Shown: one piece after another, positions 44,184-55,970 of the stretch
How the letters are laid out: each line of letters begins with the position of its first letter
Position numbering within the stretch: position 1 is the stretch's first letter
From: Endomychus coccineus
Taxonomy: Eukaryota > Arthropoda > Insecta > Coleoptera > Endomychidae
DNA length: 64,000 bases
Direction of reading: 5' to 3'
Assembly (NCBI GenBank): GCA_958510875.1
Contig: OY294067.1
Coordinates: 282,305,242-282,369,241, forward strand
The notes under the pieces: model-generated
Databases searched by the model: none
Seen by the model: only the letters and a program-made list of their open reading frames with translations
What the model was told of the DNA's origin: nothing
Translations under genes and position numbers: made by a program

Positions 44184-45226
44184 ATAGTCCAGTCGCTCTG
44201 TAATTTTTGACGGTTTTTTTTGGGGAGTGTTATTTTAGAGTGATTTCTTATGTTTTTTGGGTCGCTGATCACGAATCTGAGGGTCAAATGTGTATTGCGC
44301 ATTGATCGCTTCAAGTTATGAGCATTTTTTATGGCCAAAAAAATAAGTAGGAATACGCATTTTCAGCATTGAATAGTTTTATTTGTTTTCTTTTGGAAAA
44401 TTTAAGTTTTTTTCCAAAAACCCGAAATTTGGTCCCAGGGTGGACCTCAACACGTCTACTTCAATATCTCAGCCGAATCTCGACCAATCGAGTTCGGGTT
44501 GGGCTCAGAAGTTGGGTCATGGAAATGTCTTCTAGCTGTGAAAATTTCAATTTATTTCATAAAATTTAACCTTAAAATTTATCGATTTTTTTGAGGTTAA
44601 GAAACTTTGACCTAGCGCCAAATTGCCGCATTTAAAAAAAATGTGCAAGCTTGGGAAAAAAGGTGAAAAATATCAAAAATCTTTCGAATGCTTTTTGTTT
44701 CGAGTCACTAAATTGAAAATTCAATTAGTTATTGCCATTTTAAGATTTTTTGTAAATGGCCGATTGTAGCGCCCCCTCATAAGATATCAAAAAAAATCGA
44801 AAAGTACATAAAAATAGATACAAAAATGCACAATTTCTTGCTATTTACAATTCATTAAGTTGAAAAATAAAGTCAGAGGAGTTTTTGTTGGTTTTTTCAA
44901 AAAAAGGGCAAAAATGGGTCCACAGTGAGCCCAAAATATTTTAGAAACTTCTAGTTGGGCTCATTCGACGTGTTTTAATAATACCTATAATTTTGATACA
45001 GGTATTTTTTCATATATGTCATACTTTTCATGTTAAACCAGAAATACGCAAAAAATTACTTTTTTGGCCATAAAAAATGCTCATACTTGAAGCACATTGA
45101 TCCAATACACATTTGACCCTTAGATTCGTGATCAGCGACCCAAAAAACATACGAAACCACTCTAAAATACCACTCTCCAAAAAAAACCGTTTTTGGCCAT
45201 TTTTCACTACAGAGCGACTGGACTAT
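44184..45226. mobile_element. 1.04-kb foldback element with about 190-bp arms
   Basis: The termini are inverted repeats beginning ATAGTCCAGTCGCTCTGTA on both strands. The arms run to about 44,370 and from about 45,030, sharing TTTTTTGGGTCGCTGATCAC, GGGTCAAATGTGTATT, TGAGCATTTTTTATGGCC and AATACGCA. The interior (44,370-45,030) is AT-rich and non-coding. The arm word GTCGCTGATCACGA also occurs in both arms of the element at 61,374. A non-autonomous DNA transposon is likely; the superfamily is not identified. Confidence 0.85.
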
Positions 45227-45394
45227 CATGTCAAACAAAGTCTGTATACGACTGAAACCAAAAAATATAACGCTCAAGTATCCACTTTCAAACCAGATGT
45301 TACAAGACCTTATTAGAAATATTGCTAGTTGAGCATTCTACCTAAAATATACTTTTAACATTATAAAGACGCATGTAGGAATCAGCAAGGGTTT

Positions 45395-45700
45395 TAATCA
45401 ATTAAATTAGTATAAATCTGACTTAATGACTGAATGTCTGTTCTATGATTTACAGAACTTGGAGTCACGTTTTATGTGAATCATCTCCAGAGTAGATCTT
45501 TTATAATAATTAGTTTCCTTAGTTAAAATATTAACATTTTTGTAATCGAATTGATGGTTATAATCAAAACTGTGTTTAGTAAGATCGGTGGAATTTTCTA
45601 AGTTTCTGTTTCTTGTACTAAACAATATTTACAAAAAAGAATGTATGGCCATAAGTATAGTACAAGAAACAAAAACTTGGAAAATTCCACGTGATACATA
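45395..45700 (-). pseudogene. Penelope-like element: C-terminal part of GIY-YIG endonuclease
   Basis: Minus-strand frame 45,625-45,443 reads NLENSTDLTKHSFDYNHQFD, YKNVNILTKETNYYKRSTLE, MIHIKRDSKFC. This matches the second half of Penelope-type endonucleases: the H-x-x-x-x-x-H-x-F element, the IL-x-x-E-x-x-x-x-KR-x-x-x-E motif with the catalytic glutamate, and the I-x-x-HI tail. Upstream, bases 45,588-45,620 (coding for the start of this piece) recur inverted at 45,658-45,690 with 31 of 33 matches. Inverted partial copies are a known Penelope insertion by-product. The first half of the nuclease is missing here; the piece at 19,630-20,018 carries that half in another copy. Confidence 0.75.
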
Positions 45701-47289
45701 TTCATATACTTAAAACATTAATGTGTTATAATTTCGATTATTCGTGTTTCTGTTCGTTCAAGTGCTTTCAACGAAATTTAAAATGTATTATTACACTTAT
45801 AGTTTTTATTGTGTCGTTTCTATAAATACTTATTTGGATAAGTCATTTTAGTTTGAGTTGTTTTAAACAGGTATTATATTAATATATTAGTTTTCTTCAT
45901 TTTAAATATTTCAAACATTGTAAAATTTTTCATGTTTTATGTCATAAAATTGGTTTTTCTTTAATATTTTTGCCGTATTCTTTACTGTCATGTAAACAGT
46001 ATGAATGAAACAAATAAATGCTATATCTATTTATCTATCAGCACCAGCAGGTGATAATAAAGAATCTTATTTAGGGCAGCATCATTTCAATTTGTGATTT
46101 TTGGGAAATCATTATTTTCATGACTTCTGAAAATTGGAAATATCAATCCTGTAGATGATTCAGATAAAACATGGGAGACAAAAGAACTGATGTGCAAGGG
46201 CTCAGTAATATGTACTGTATAATAATGATTGAAATTATTTTAACTTAGCTATGTTAGCATTTGTGATTTTTGTTGTTGGGGAAATTGTTCCACCGCTGGC
46301 TAACCCGGCTAACCCGATGTTCCTCGAACAATGTGGATTTTCCTCAAGTGTAGTCGAAACTTATATTAAAAAAAATATTACTTTTGAAGATTCATATGGG
46401 AATGGGTTACTACCCCTATGACCGTCACTTACAAATAGTTCATAGTGCTATGAATCAAAAAAACCTAAAGATAATGTTACTATGAAAAGTACCTTCAGTA
46501 TTCCATTCGTTTTTATAGCAGCAATCTGATATTATCAAATGAAAGTCAGCAAATGGCGCTTACTAGTGGAAGGTATCCTTTATGAGTCAGTAAAGAAACG
46601 GTGAACTCAGGTAAATAACTAGTGAAATAATCTCGGTAGATTGCTACATTGTAGACTTTAATAAAGTCAAAGCGAATGCAAACGTCAATAATAATTAGAC
46701 CGGTGCAGCGGTTATGAAAAGTTATCTATCCTCATTGCATGATAGAGGAACGAATATCACGATGTTAATATACTGGTATAATTAAACATTTTACGCCCAT
46801 CGCATTAACACTACCACAATTGGATATATATGTCTAAGTCATACGCTATAACTTCGTTTTATTGTAAGTTATGTGCTTAAGATTGAGAAGCGAGAAATTA
46901 ACTGTCAAGGTACATGAAGAGTCTAAACCAAGTTTCGATAATAAAACTTTTCTAAACGGAGTTCTACCTACTCCCTACACATAACAACATCATTGTTTAC
47001 TATATAAGGAGTTTGATTAACAATTTGAAAATTACATCGTATTTCACTAACAGTCTCAGCAAAATAAAATCTAATGAGATGAATTAAGACATGGTATATT
47101 GCTTTCAATTAAGAACGGACAAAAGTACAGTTTGGGGCTTGGGAAAGACAACGTCACGAAGAATTACAATACGATACCAAGTTGTACTGATGAGTTTTAA
47201 ATCGAGCCCAAAATTTCCATGAGCATATTACATCATGTTAGTGATTTGGAAAAGCCTTCTCTTGAAGTATTACTTCGCAACAATCAATC
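45701..47289. other. Stretch without recognised genes, holding repeat E copy 2
   Basis: Repeat E recurs at about 46,140-46,240. The part 45,970-46,025 (GTATGAATGAAACAAATAAA, then TATCTATTTATCTATC) looks like the 3' tail of a LINE. No other signal. Confidence 0.35.
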
Positions 47290-47400
47290 AGGTTTCATCA
47301 AATAATAGAGTTGCTCAAGGCTCAATCTTGGGTTCTATCCTACATACTTCCCTTAAATGATGATGCCAACTCAAAAAATAAATTTGGATAAACCAAAATC
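47290..47400 (+). pseudogene. Short LINE RT scrap with the QGSILG motif
   Basis: Translation SNNRVAQGSILGSILHTSL matches the non-LTR RT motif PQGSILGPILF. Less than 40 residues; more like J2 than J1. Confidence 0.5.
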
Positions 47401-47689
47401 TGATAAGCATCAATTGAGCTTCAGCATTACATGGAAGAAGATACACCTAATCGGCTATTAGTCAATATATTAGCTCCAATTGCTGTATCAAAATTGATGA
47501 CTCAATTCCATATCCTACTGACTTCGCTAGAAATGTTGGCCTTCTATTGGATTTCAAAGGGCATTCCAGTGTTCATACAAATCAATAATTCACGTTCATT
47601 CAGATACAGTACTATATACAACAAATTGAGATTTTTGCAGAAGTTTTCAAAAAGGCGTCATAATGATGCTATTTTCTTCTGAAAACTGT
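47401..47689. other. 83-codon frame of unknown origin
   Basis: The frame 47,431-47,682 (plus) starts MEEDTPNRLLVN and sits between two LINE pieces. It may belong to the finger region of a LINE but I recognise no motif. Confidence 0.25.
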
Positions 47690-49415
47690 AATCTGTCTGC
47701 TAACATAAGTCAAATATACGTAAAATACTTTACATAAGTGCACAATTTAGGCTCATTGACCTTACAACCAAAAAAGCAATAGAGCCATACGGAATTTCGC
47801 CTACTGTTATTATGGAATGGTGTCCAGAATTAACACCAGTTCTTTACAGGTTGTTTATCCTTTCATAAAAGCTAGGTGTTGCCTTCTTCAGCTGGAGTTG
47901 AACCAATTCCAAAAAGGACAGACTATCAACTTACCAACATCGAGCTCATACAATATCTAGAGAGTTCCAAAATCGTGAATGACCGGCAATATGGCTTTCA
48001 TCAGCAGAGATTCAACAGGAGACCTGCTTGACTACTTCAGACATATGGCAGACATCGATGGAAAAATATAGGGAATCTCAATCTGTAGCATTGAATAGGA
48101 TTTCACAGAGTTTGGCACCAAGACTTCCTTGGGAAACTCACGTCATATGGTTTGCCGCCCTAAATTATCTCTCAAATAGACCACTCCATGTACTGGTTGG
48201 CGGAGTCTCCTCCGATACAATGTCTATCGGCGCTGGTGTTCCTAAGGGATGTAACTCGGCCACACTTTGTTTCTGTCATATATCAACGATCCAGTCCCGT
48301 CCCACTTCAATCGCCTTCTACTCTAGAGCCTCTATATTATCAAATGAAGAGGTACAATTAAAAGAGAGGTCGATGCAATAAATGTAGCTCTGGCAAGAAT
48401 TTGAAATGTGGATATGATGATAGAGTTTAATGCAACCAAATCTCAACACAGGATGGCGAATCCCATTATCCCTAATATGATGTCAGGTAAAACTATCCCT
48501 ATCGAGTCCTCGACGTCTATGCTCGTATCACCAGCAACACCACCCTTTCATGGAACGATCATGTCACTTCCATTGTGAGAACTGTCATGACCTAGAATAT
48601 TTGGAGTTCACCTCCCAAAAATGCGCTGAAGCTTTTGGATTCATTTCAGAAGGGGCTAGTTGGTCACACTTAGTATTCATAGGTCTCACTATGACATAGT
48701 AGAAAAGTGGGAGATCTCTCCCTAATCTATACATATTTCCATGGTCGAGGCTCATCGGAAATCTTGTTCTACATTATTTCACCACCAACAGCCCCCTCTC
48801 ATGGGATGATAATGTGAGATTCAATGCGAAAGCCACTTCACAAGAACTTGGTTTTCTATACCGTGCCAAGAGCTACTTTACTTCACAGTAGCTCATCATA
48901 ATCTACAAAGCACAGATCAACTTGTCCTGGAGTACTGTTCACATGAGTTCGGCTCCTAAACATACGCTGAAGCTCTTGGATTCTATCCAGAGTGCTATTA
49001 ATTTGATTGATTATGTCACACTTACGAGTTCATTAACCTCTAGTACATCCTAGAAAGGTGGGAGATATTTCCCTTTTGTATAGATATTTCCATGGTGCGT
49101 GTTCATCATAAATCTCGTCTGTTGTTCCACGACGAGAGATTCCAGATAGCTGGACTAGACGACCTCAAACTAGTCACCCTTCATTGTCAAGCTCGAGACC
49201 TGCCGGACTTCTTCCTACCATACTTCATTTTTCTATCGAATAGCGAAGTTGTGGAACTCTTTACCTAGTGAGGTCTTTCCGTATGTCTATAATAACCTCC
49301 AATTCGAATGCCTATCTCCTTCCTCAACATTCCATCGCTGACTCACACGATGTTCTTTGAACATTATAGGTTTCCCTCTCATGTAGTCGGTATATAAAAA
49401 AAAGTAGATCTTGAG
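47690..49415 (+). pseudogene. Jockey-like LINE (family J1), longest copy
   Basis: Plus-strand pieces in order: PYGISPTVIMEWCPELTPVL (start of the RT domain), ALNRISQSLA-WETHVIWFAA (worn motif A; the catalytic D is lost), LSNRPLHVLVGGVSSDTMSI, GAGVPKGCNSATLCF (PQGS motif reduced to PKGC), SNEEVQLKERSMQ, VEFNATKSQ, a partial internal duplication around 48,600-49,070, then YHLRAKSYFTS-type and LGSAPKHTLKLLDSIQ-type words, and FYRIAKLWNSLPSEVFP near the end. It closes with ATATAAAAAAAAGT at 49,390-49,404. The segment upstream of PYGI (endonuclease) is absent. Numerous stops. This is the most complete member of the family in the window. Confidence 0.8.
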
Positions 49416-49424
49416 GCCAAATTT

Positions 49425-49900
49425 ATTGAGTCTTCTTGTAGCGGGGCCATTGTTAAATAGTTCTTCCATTAGCTCGTTTGTATGGTTTATGATACGTTCA
49501 TTATTTGACGCAGTGACTACAAGATTTCGTCTCTGATGATAGGAATCTTCAGATCATCGTGAAGTGTCTGTTAGTTACATACTGTGGCGCATCCACAACA
49601 GATCTTTGTATGATGTTCAGTGAGGTTGGTTTTGCGCAGCCCCGTATATGAAGATTTTTGAAGAAACTACTGTTTTTTTTATTGTTTACTAATTTCAAAA
49701 TGGTTCCGATGCATTTCCGTGTATTTCATAACAAATCTATGTTCCGAATTTTAGCAACGTTAGGTTTGAACAATTTTCACTGGACTTCCCGACGTCCTAC
49801 ATTGTGACATGTCATTACTGAATTAGAATTATTCAGCCATTCGTATATGATTAAACGGGCGTCAATACATCATGGAATATATGTCAGTTTCATAGAAATT
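49425..49900 (-). pseudogene. Second Jockey-type LINE C-terminus, opposite strand
   Basis: Minus-strand reading gives GCAKPTSLNIIQRSVVDAPQ, YVTNRHF, then RFLSSETKSC and later MEELFNNGPATRRLNKFG. It matches the Jockey-type C-terminus: GCAK-x-SN-x-x-IQR-Q-x-x-LR-x-VNAPWYV-N, I-x-x-DL-x-IP-x-x-x-E and NHPN-L--NLL. It meets the J1 copy tail-to-tail at about 49,415. Confidence 0.6.
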
Positions 49901-50857
49901 GGCGTATTGAAGTAATTTAATTAGGGAAGTGGAATTTGGTTATATATTGCTATATATTACTGTCAATTCCTGCGATGATGAATATCCGAATAATCTAAAA
50001 CTAGGACATACATAATTATTTATATCACCGGTAATTGTTAGATTAATTCACCATATTAAACAAAATGTTTCTTTATGCCCTCGATTATGTTGTATTAAAT
50101 TAACAATCATTGGATAATTGTTTTTATGATAGCTTCATTGAGGTACATTCGAATATCAAACATATCAACTAAATATTGTTATTGTTGAAACATATTTATA
50201 TCAAAGTCTCAATTTTCACAATTTGAAAGCTTATGGTACATATATGTTGCTTTTCTTTTTCATTATATGTATTATTCGTCTTGTGTTACTCAGATTACTG
50301 TCCAGAGAACTGTATCATAATATGTTTTCAAGGATTGGGAATTCGTATCCGATGTTACTCTTAAACCACGATTAACCTAGTTGCAGTTTTCCGAGACACT
50401 GAATGATACACACTCCGTCGGATATGACCGTGGCTAAATGCTTCTCTGGCGAAATAGTATTTAGGGAAAATAGTGATTTTGGTAGATTGGCTCAATGTGA
50501 GTAATACATGAAATACATGGATTGATGATGAATTTGATTTCACTATATCTTTTTATTTTATACGCCAGAGACTAGCTGGCTAACCTGCCAATATATCACC
50601 AAGAACTGTAATATTACGATAATCTTTCACATTGGGACCATGGATATTGGCTGCTGAATGTTTGGTACGAGTCGCCTATAAGGGATATGATTATTTTATG
50701 TTCACATAAGCCTAATTGCGATCAGTTGGTATTCATTTAGTGAGGGTGTTCACATTGTTTAGAACATTCCAGTTTCTTAAAATAAAAATCATCCCAATTC
50801 TGTATTCGCTTTGCATCTATCAATTATCATCAACTGTTCAGGATATCTTCTGATATG
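49901..50857. other. Stretch without recognised genes
   Basis: No element or coding signal seen. Confidence 0.4.
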
Positions 50858-50859
50858 TA

Positions 50860-51726
50860 CGAGGGCAAAGTGAAAAGTCCCTGAAAAATTAAACAAGAAC
50901 TGATTTATTTGGTCAAAACATATTTTATTTCCCAACACAATCTCCTTGTAGCCTGATACTCTTCGTTCAATGTTTTTCAAATTTTTCGATCCCTTCGAAA
51001 TAATACGATTTCGGCAATTCTTCAAAACAGGCGTTTGTTTCAGCGATTGCCCCATCGTTGGAGCGAAATCTCTTTCCGGCGAGCCATTTCTTCAAGTTTC
51101 TGAATAGATTCAAAGCGCAGGGCCAAATCTGGAGAATATGGTGGATGATGAACTAATTTGTAGCGCAATTCATGCAATTTTGCCATTGCGACTGCGGACA
51201 TGTGCTCTGCTGCGTTGTCCTTATAGGAGAACACTTTTTTCTCTTCCAAATGGGGCCGCTTTCGCTTCAAATCGCCGTCGAATCGATCCAACAACTTTAC
51301 ATAATATACGCCGGTGACCATTTTGTCCTTTTCAAGGTAATCGATATGGACGATACCGGTGCATCTCTGGCCTTTTTCAGCCTCGATTCGCCAGGACAAG
51401 TCCACTGTTTCGACTGTTCTTTAGTCTCTAGTGTGTTGAATCCATGTTTTGTCCACGGTTACGAAACGGTGATCCTTTGGTTTGCATAATGTTTTTCCAC
51501 GCAAGAAATAATGTTTATTCAAGACTCGAAATTCACTTTTTTCCAGCTTTACTAAAATCTTCAAGGCTGCTTGCTTTCGATGGGTGTCCAAACAGAACTG
51601 CATGACATATCAGTCTGAAAATGTTAATGCGTTCTAGTTAAAGATGATACATCACAAATGTCACATGGGACTTTCGATTGTGGCGCCACCTGTTTTATAT
51701 TTCAGGGACTTTGCCCATTGCCCTCG
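50860..51726 (-). mobile_element. mariner element, copy 2, internally deleted
   Basis: Ends CGAGGGCAAAGTGAAAAGTC on the left and the inverted match with a small change (GACTTTGCCCATTGCCCTCG) on the right. TA flanks both sides (50,858-50,859, 51,727-51,728). At 867 bp it is about 300 bp shorter than copy 1. The missing part is the segment between the N-terminus and the first catalytic block. Its right end abuts a truncated family B repeat, so it inserted into or beside that repeat. Confidence 0.9.
50925..51603 (-). pseudogene. mariner transposase with HTH region deleted
   Basis: Minus-strand reading: LEKSEFRVLNKHYFLRGKTL then directly KDHRFVTVDKTWIQHT, so both helix-turn-helix regions are gone and the N-terminus is fused near the first catalytic D (VDETW here VDKTW). 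After a stop come MDLSWRIEAEKGQRCTGIVH, IDYLEKDKMVTGVYYVKLLD, RPHLEEKKVFSYKDNAAEH (second D; QDNAPAH altered) and HHPPYSPDLAL (third D). A further shift gives CFEELPKSYYF-like and SKGSKNLKNIERRV text up to a TAA at 50,925. The three acids survive, but the DNA-binding part does not, so mobility would need another source. Confidence 0.85.
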
Positions 51727-51728
51727 TA

Positions 51729-51930
51729 AGAGTGATATATATTTATAACTAGAAAAATACTGTTGACGTTATGGTTCCATAAAACACTAATCAAAAACTG
51801 AAGATGGATGTGAAAAAGACTAATCGAAACGGGGCTCCCGCGTCTAAAAACCAAAAGTCCCTATGTTACACCACTTAAAAGGTCCGCAACACTTTACACT
51901 CATACGACCAATAGTAACGTCGCAATCGTT
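51729..51930 (+). repeat. Repeat family B, copy 3 (right part only)
   Basis: Starts GTGATATATATTTATAACTA directly after the TA of mariner copy 2 and matches the right half of copies 1 and 2, including CTGAAGATGGATGTG and CGAAACGGGGCTCCCGCG. The left half is not found on the far side of the mariner. Confidence 0.7.
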
Positions 51931-51979
51931 TCCACAGAAAGTTACTCATACACACCCACACGTACAATACAAAATTTAT

Positions 51980-52136
51980 CAATTCAAAATAATTCCACGT
52001 TCGAAGGCAAGGTATCTCTAGATCGAACAGTACCAACACGTCCAAAAGTACCGGACATCTGTTTCGCTCTCTCGGGTTTATCAGCGGAACGAGTAGATCG
52101 TAATGTGTGTTGTGTGATGAGTGAATCATCAGTAAA
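51980..52136 (-). repeat. Retrozyme-like repeat, fragment
   Basis: Contains a hammerhead motif (52,048-52,090) and part of the family body. Its right side breaks off at the mariner copy 3 fragment near 52,130. Confidence 0.6.
52048..52090 (-). ncRNA. Hammerhead ribozyme, one core change
   Basis: Minus strand: stem I GUUCCG / CGGUAC (5 of 6 pairs), core CUGAUAA (G8 replaced by A), weak stem II, GAAA, ACA-GA-UGU stem III and cut triplet GUC. G8 is part of the catalytic core, so activity is unlikely. Confidence 0.6.
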
Positions 52137-52412
52137 AAACTTGTGAATCGTTCCAATCGATGGTGAACAGTCCCCATAACGTTTAACAAGCCATGCTTTG
52201 GTTTGATTAATGTTTTTTCCACGTAAGGTATAATGTTTAATCAAGACGCGAAATTCACTTTTTTCCATCTTTAGAAACAACTTCAAGGTTGCTTGCTTTC
52301 GATGGGTGTCAAAACAGAACTGAATGACGTATCAGCCTGAAAATTTCAACTTGGTATTTTCGATTGTGTCGGCATCTGTTTTATTTTAAAGGGACTTTTC
52401 ACCTTGCCCTCG
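52137..52412 (-). mobile_element. mariner copy 3, 5' fragment
   Basis: The right end carries the terminal repeat GACTTTTCACCTTGCCCTCG before TA (52,413-52,414). Minus-strand coding starts MEKSEFRVLIKHYTLRGKNI and in shifted frame reads VKRYGDCSPSIGTIHKFFTD, the first HTH, then breaks off. The other end and the catalytic domain are missing. It is fused to the hammerhead repeat on its left. Confidence 0.8.
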
Positions 52413-52414
52413 TA

Positions 52415-53399
52415 TATGCTGCTAATTTGTGATTGCTGGCGTAACGTAGTGTTGTCTAATCTTTGAGGGTAGGTTTGTGCTAAATAAAACGGAAGAACGG
52501 TTATTATTTGTACGTGAAATGGTCAGATCGGCTTATACCCAGTTGGAATTAATTGTACTCGCCGTCGACATGTTTCATTATACAATGATACGTTGATGGA
52601 CGTACAGCAATTCCTGAATATCCACCAAATCCACTGTTTCCATTTTTTTGAGATGTCAAAGTATCTCAAAATACTCGTAACTGGTGGAGCTCAATACACA
52701 AAAATGAGATTATTCATTATCTTGTTATTTCAAAGATAGAACAAAGAAATTGATTCTTTTCACTGATAATATTTATTATGCCACAATCGGCGAAAGTAAA
52801 ACATGTTACATTATTCAAAGTTTTTAATTTCTTTCAGAGAGGGCTCGACAATTCATTAGACGAAGTAAACGTAGGTATTGTGCTTTGTAATATATGCAAA
52901 AGCTGCTTCAGCGTTGGCTTTGAAGCTGTAGGAACGGCGTGGATGCTCAAAGCGGGATCGCGGAAAATGGCAGAGGGGCGCTGATTGATACATTTAATTT
53001 AATAGTATAGCAGTACAACTTTACACATCGCATACTAACAACCTTCTCGTCACTTATATTAAAATATACTTTATAAATTATGTATCCCGCGCTATGTGGA
53101 TTAAATTCACTTATTAAATCAATTAATAACGCGTTCGGAATTCTTATAATCGGTAATTAATGCCGCGTGTTAAAATTTATTCATAACCGCTGAAGTAATT
53201 AATAGGCGCCATATAAATTAATTTTTCTGTCTAGAATACTTGTTTTATATAAAAGGGAACTGAAAAAATATTAAAATTATACATGCTCACATCGTACACA
53301 TGATGTAGAGATTATTTAAATTTTGAGCATGAATATAAGTATATAATCATAAACAAGAATCGAATCCTATACAAAAATATTTCATTTGTTTTTCTATAT
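52415..53399. other. Stretch with a 68-codon frame after an acceptor-like site
   Basis: The frame at 52,778-52,984 follows a clear pyrimidine tract and CAG near 52,836. The coding text is unremarkable and no donor follows. The part 53,040-53,230 is AT-rich with several ATTAAT words. Confidence 0.25.
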
Positions 53400-54375
53400 T
53401 TTGCGAGACGGAAACCTGAAATGTTCGAAGAACGTCGTGTGGGCCAGCGGTGGAATGTGGGCATTCATTCAAATTTTCCTTGAAGGTTAGGAGGTTGTAG
53501 GCAAAGGGAAAACCTCACTAGGTGAAGAGTTCCACAACTTCGCTGTTCGATGGAAAAATGAAGTCTGGTAGGAAAAAGTTCGGCAGGTCTCGACCTTGAC
53601 AATGGAGGGGTGACTAGTTTGAGCTCGTGTAGTCCGCTTACCTGGAATATTTCGTGGTGGAACAACAAACAAGATTTCTTACGACCATGAAAATATCTAT
53701 AGAAAAGGCAGAGATCGCCCACTTTTCTATGATGTTCTAGAGAGGTCAATGAACTCGTAAGTGTGACAAATAACTCTCTTCTGTATAGAATCCAAGAGCT
53801 TTAGCCGAACTTCAAGCATGGGAACAGTACTCGAATCTATGCTTTTTAGATTATGATGAGTTGCTGGGAACTAAAGTAGATCTTGGCACGGAATAGAAAA
53901 CTTGTGAAGCGGTTTCCGCAATGTACTTCACTAGCTCGTCCATGACAGGGTGCTGTTGGTGGTGATTCCGAGCATGGATATGGAAGACTTCATAGGAATA
54001 GTTACTTGATATCATATTAGGGATTGTGGAATCCGCCTCCCTGGAGAAGCGCAAGCTTGAGTTTTAGTTGCATTAAACTCTACTAGATCATCAAATCCCC
54101 ATTTCAAAAGCTTTGCCAGATCTCCATTAATTGCGTCAACCTGTCTGTCTCGCTCTTCTAGCTTCATTGGATGGTATAGGGGCTCTAAATGAAAAAGCGG
54201 TTTGGTTACCATCATTTGCAAAGCTGTAGACGGGACAGGTGGTCACTTCCAGCACATCGTTGATATGGAGCAGAAACAAAGTTGGTGCCAAGCACATCCC
54301 TGTGGAACACCAGCGTTGATAGCCATTGCATCGGAAGATACTCCGTCAACCACCACATGAAGTGATCTATCTGAG
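53400..54375 (-). pseudogene. Jockey-like LINE (family J1), RT end to 3' tail
   Basis: Minus strand, in order: LSDRSLHVVVDGVSSDAMAI, NAGVPQGCAWHQLCF (PQGS motif region, same internal deletion as at 48.2 kb), ERDRQVDAINGDLAKLLKWG, FDDLVEFNATKTQACA, the SISMLG-type block, KYIAETASQVFYSVPRS, SSAKALGFYTEESY, LEHHRKVGDLCLFYRYFHGR, and RTFSYQTSFFHRTAKLWNSS, PSEVFPL. The DD of the YADD motif is missing. It is less damaged than the 39.85-kb and 57.6-kb copies and useful for aligning the family. Confidence 0.8.
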
Positions 54376-55130
54376 AGAGGAATGAATACCGTACATATGT
54401 ATTTTCAATTAGTAGTTAAAAATCGAAGGTACCAACAAACCCAAGACATATCAATGCATAATATAATTATTCGTCACAATATACACGTGTTACAACCATA
54501 GAGATCTTATAAAATGAGTACTTAAGTCGTCAAATCCGTGATTCCGTTCCAAGGCGGTCGCATGATCTCCACCACAGGCTCTCACTATATAGGAATATTT
54601 AGGCACGATGTTATGGTAGGAAGTAAGCCAATTTAGGCGACGTAATTGCAATGAGACGACATAGCGGTTAGGAATAGCCATCTCTACTAGAGGCCAACAC
54701 CTTGACCACGTGACGCTCGTATCACATGACCAACTCAAGCATATAGACCCAGTGTACCGCGTACGAAACATACTTCAGCCAAAGAAGAATTTCATGTTGT
54801 CCAGTCGGTGAATATATTCGTGCTAATTACAGTAAAAAAAAAGACCTAATTGAATTTATTTGCGCTGCAAAGGATCCACCAGAATATAATTTAAGACACT
54901 AAATACTGTGGCAATTTGAAATAGCGAGCTGTTTATTTCCAGTTGTTAGGTAGTGTTAGGCGTCCATGTTGATATAATGAGTTAAGTGCAGTGGTACGTT
55001 TCATAAATAGTTAGTTCTGAAGTTGCTACAGATTGTTATAATGTGTTTTTATCAGTTTTCTTGACCATGTTTCGGTAAGGAAATTCTCTTTATTTATTTC
55101 GTATCTTTTTATCTCTTTCTATAATATAAT
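54376..55130. other. Stretch with a 93-codon frame of unknown status
   Basis: The minus-strand frame 54,490-54,771 has normal-looking residue use (CWPLVEMAIPNRYVVSLQLR) but no domain I recognise and no second copy here. Confidence 0.25.
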
Positions 55131-55970
55131 AAGATTCTTGACCCAGTATGAATTATATAAAAAATTCTCGGGAATTAGGTCTCTCATTCTACATAAAAGG
55201 CAAATACCACTGACCCACTTATCGCGAAATCTCCGAAAATATAACGCGGACCTTCACGAAAGATGGCAGGAAAGTTCCTTGTACGACGTAGGTACACATT
55301 ATGAACGAATTTTTCTAAACTCATTCCCAAACAGGGTATAAGGGATTATATATATTTTGACGTTTCTGACAGCTAATATAATAGGGTACAATTTACATAA
55401 ATTATTGAGATCATTATCACAATTCAGACAACACATAACAACAGGTAACATTTAGATATGACAAAGAGTTGATATACTAAGAGTCACATAATCTCCGTGA
55501 AGTAACATTCCATAACATTGTCAATTCAAATAAACTTTCATATGACAGAGTATAATTGTACTTCTTTCCACGTCTTTAGTTGTTTCTACTCATTTGAAAT
55601 AATATGGATTAAGTCTTGAAACTTGAGGAATGACATCACGGCGGCGGAACAGACGCTTTCTTCTACGCGTGTTAGCTATTTCTGCGGCAATAGCCCGTGG
55701 AAAACATGTAGTCTACGGACCGACTTGAAACTTGGCAGATATGTTCCTTATATGAAGTAGGCACCCGCTAAGGACGGATTTTTCGAAACTCAATACCAAG
55801 AGTTAAAAGGGATTCGATATAATCTCGAAGTATTTACATGACAGACAGATCTATGGTCTAATGGATCACAGTTTAGAGACTATCAAGGCTGGTAACGTTT
55901 ACATGACAGACAGGTGATAATTGACAGTATGTCCGTGACAGACCATTCCATAACATAGCATCTGTACCTA
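55131..55970 (-). repeat. Repeat family G, copies 2 and 3 in tandem
   Basis: Two successive minus-orientation copies (about 55,150-55,560 and 55,660-55,970) of the segment at 425-745. Shared words include ATATTTTGACGTTT near 55,352, GTACGACGTAGGTAC at 55,282, CATTCCATAACATTG near 55,508 and CATTCCATAACATAG near 55,945. The left edge word GATTCTTGACCCAGTATGAA at 55,133 also occurs at 43,911 as GATTCTTAACCCAGGTATGA. Confidence 0.6.

Noticed and set aside
54490..54771. 93-codon minus-strand frame as a possible gene
   Set aside because: No domain, no splice or promoter context, and neighbours are all repeats.
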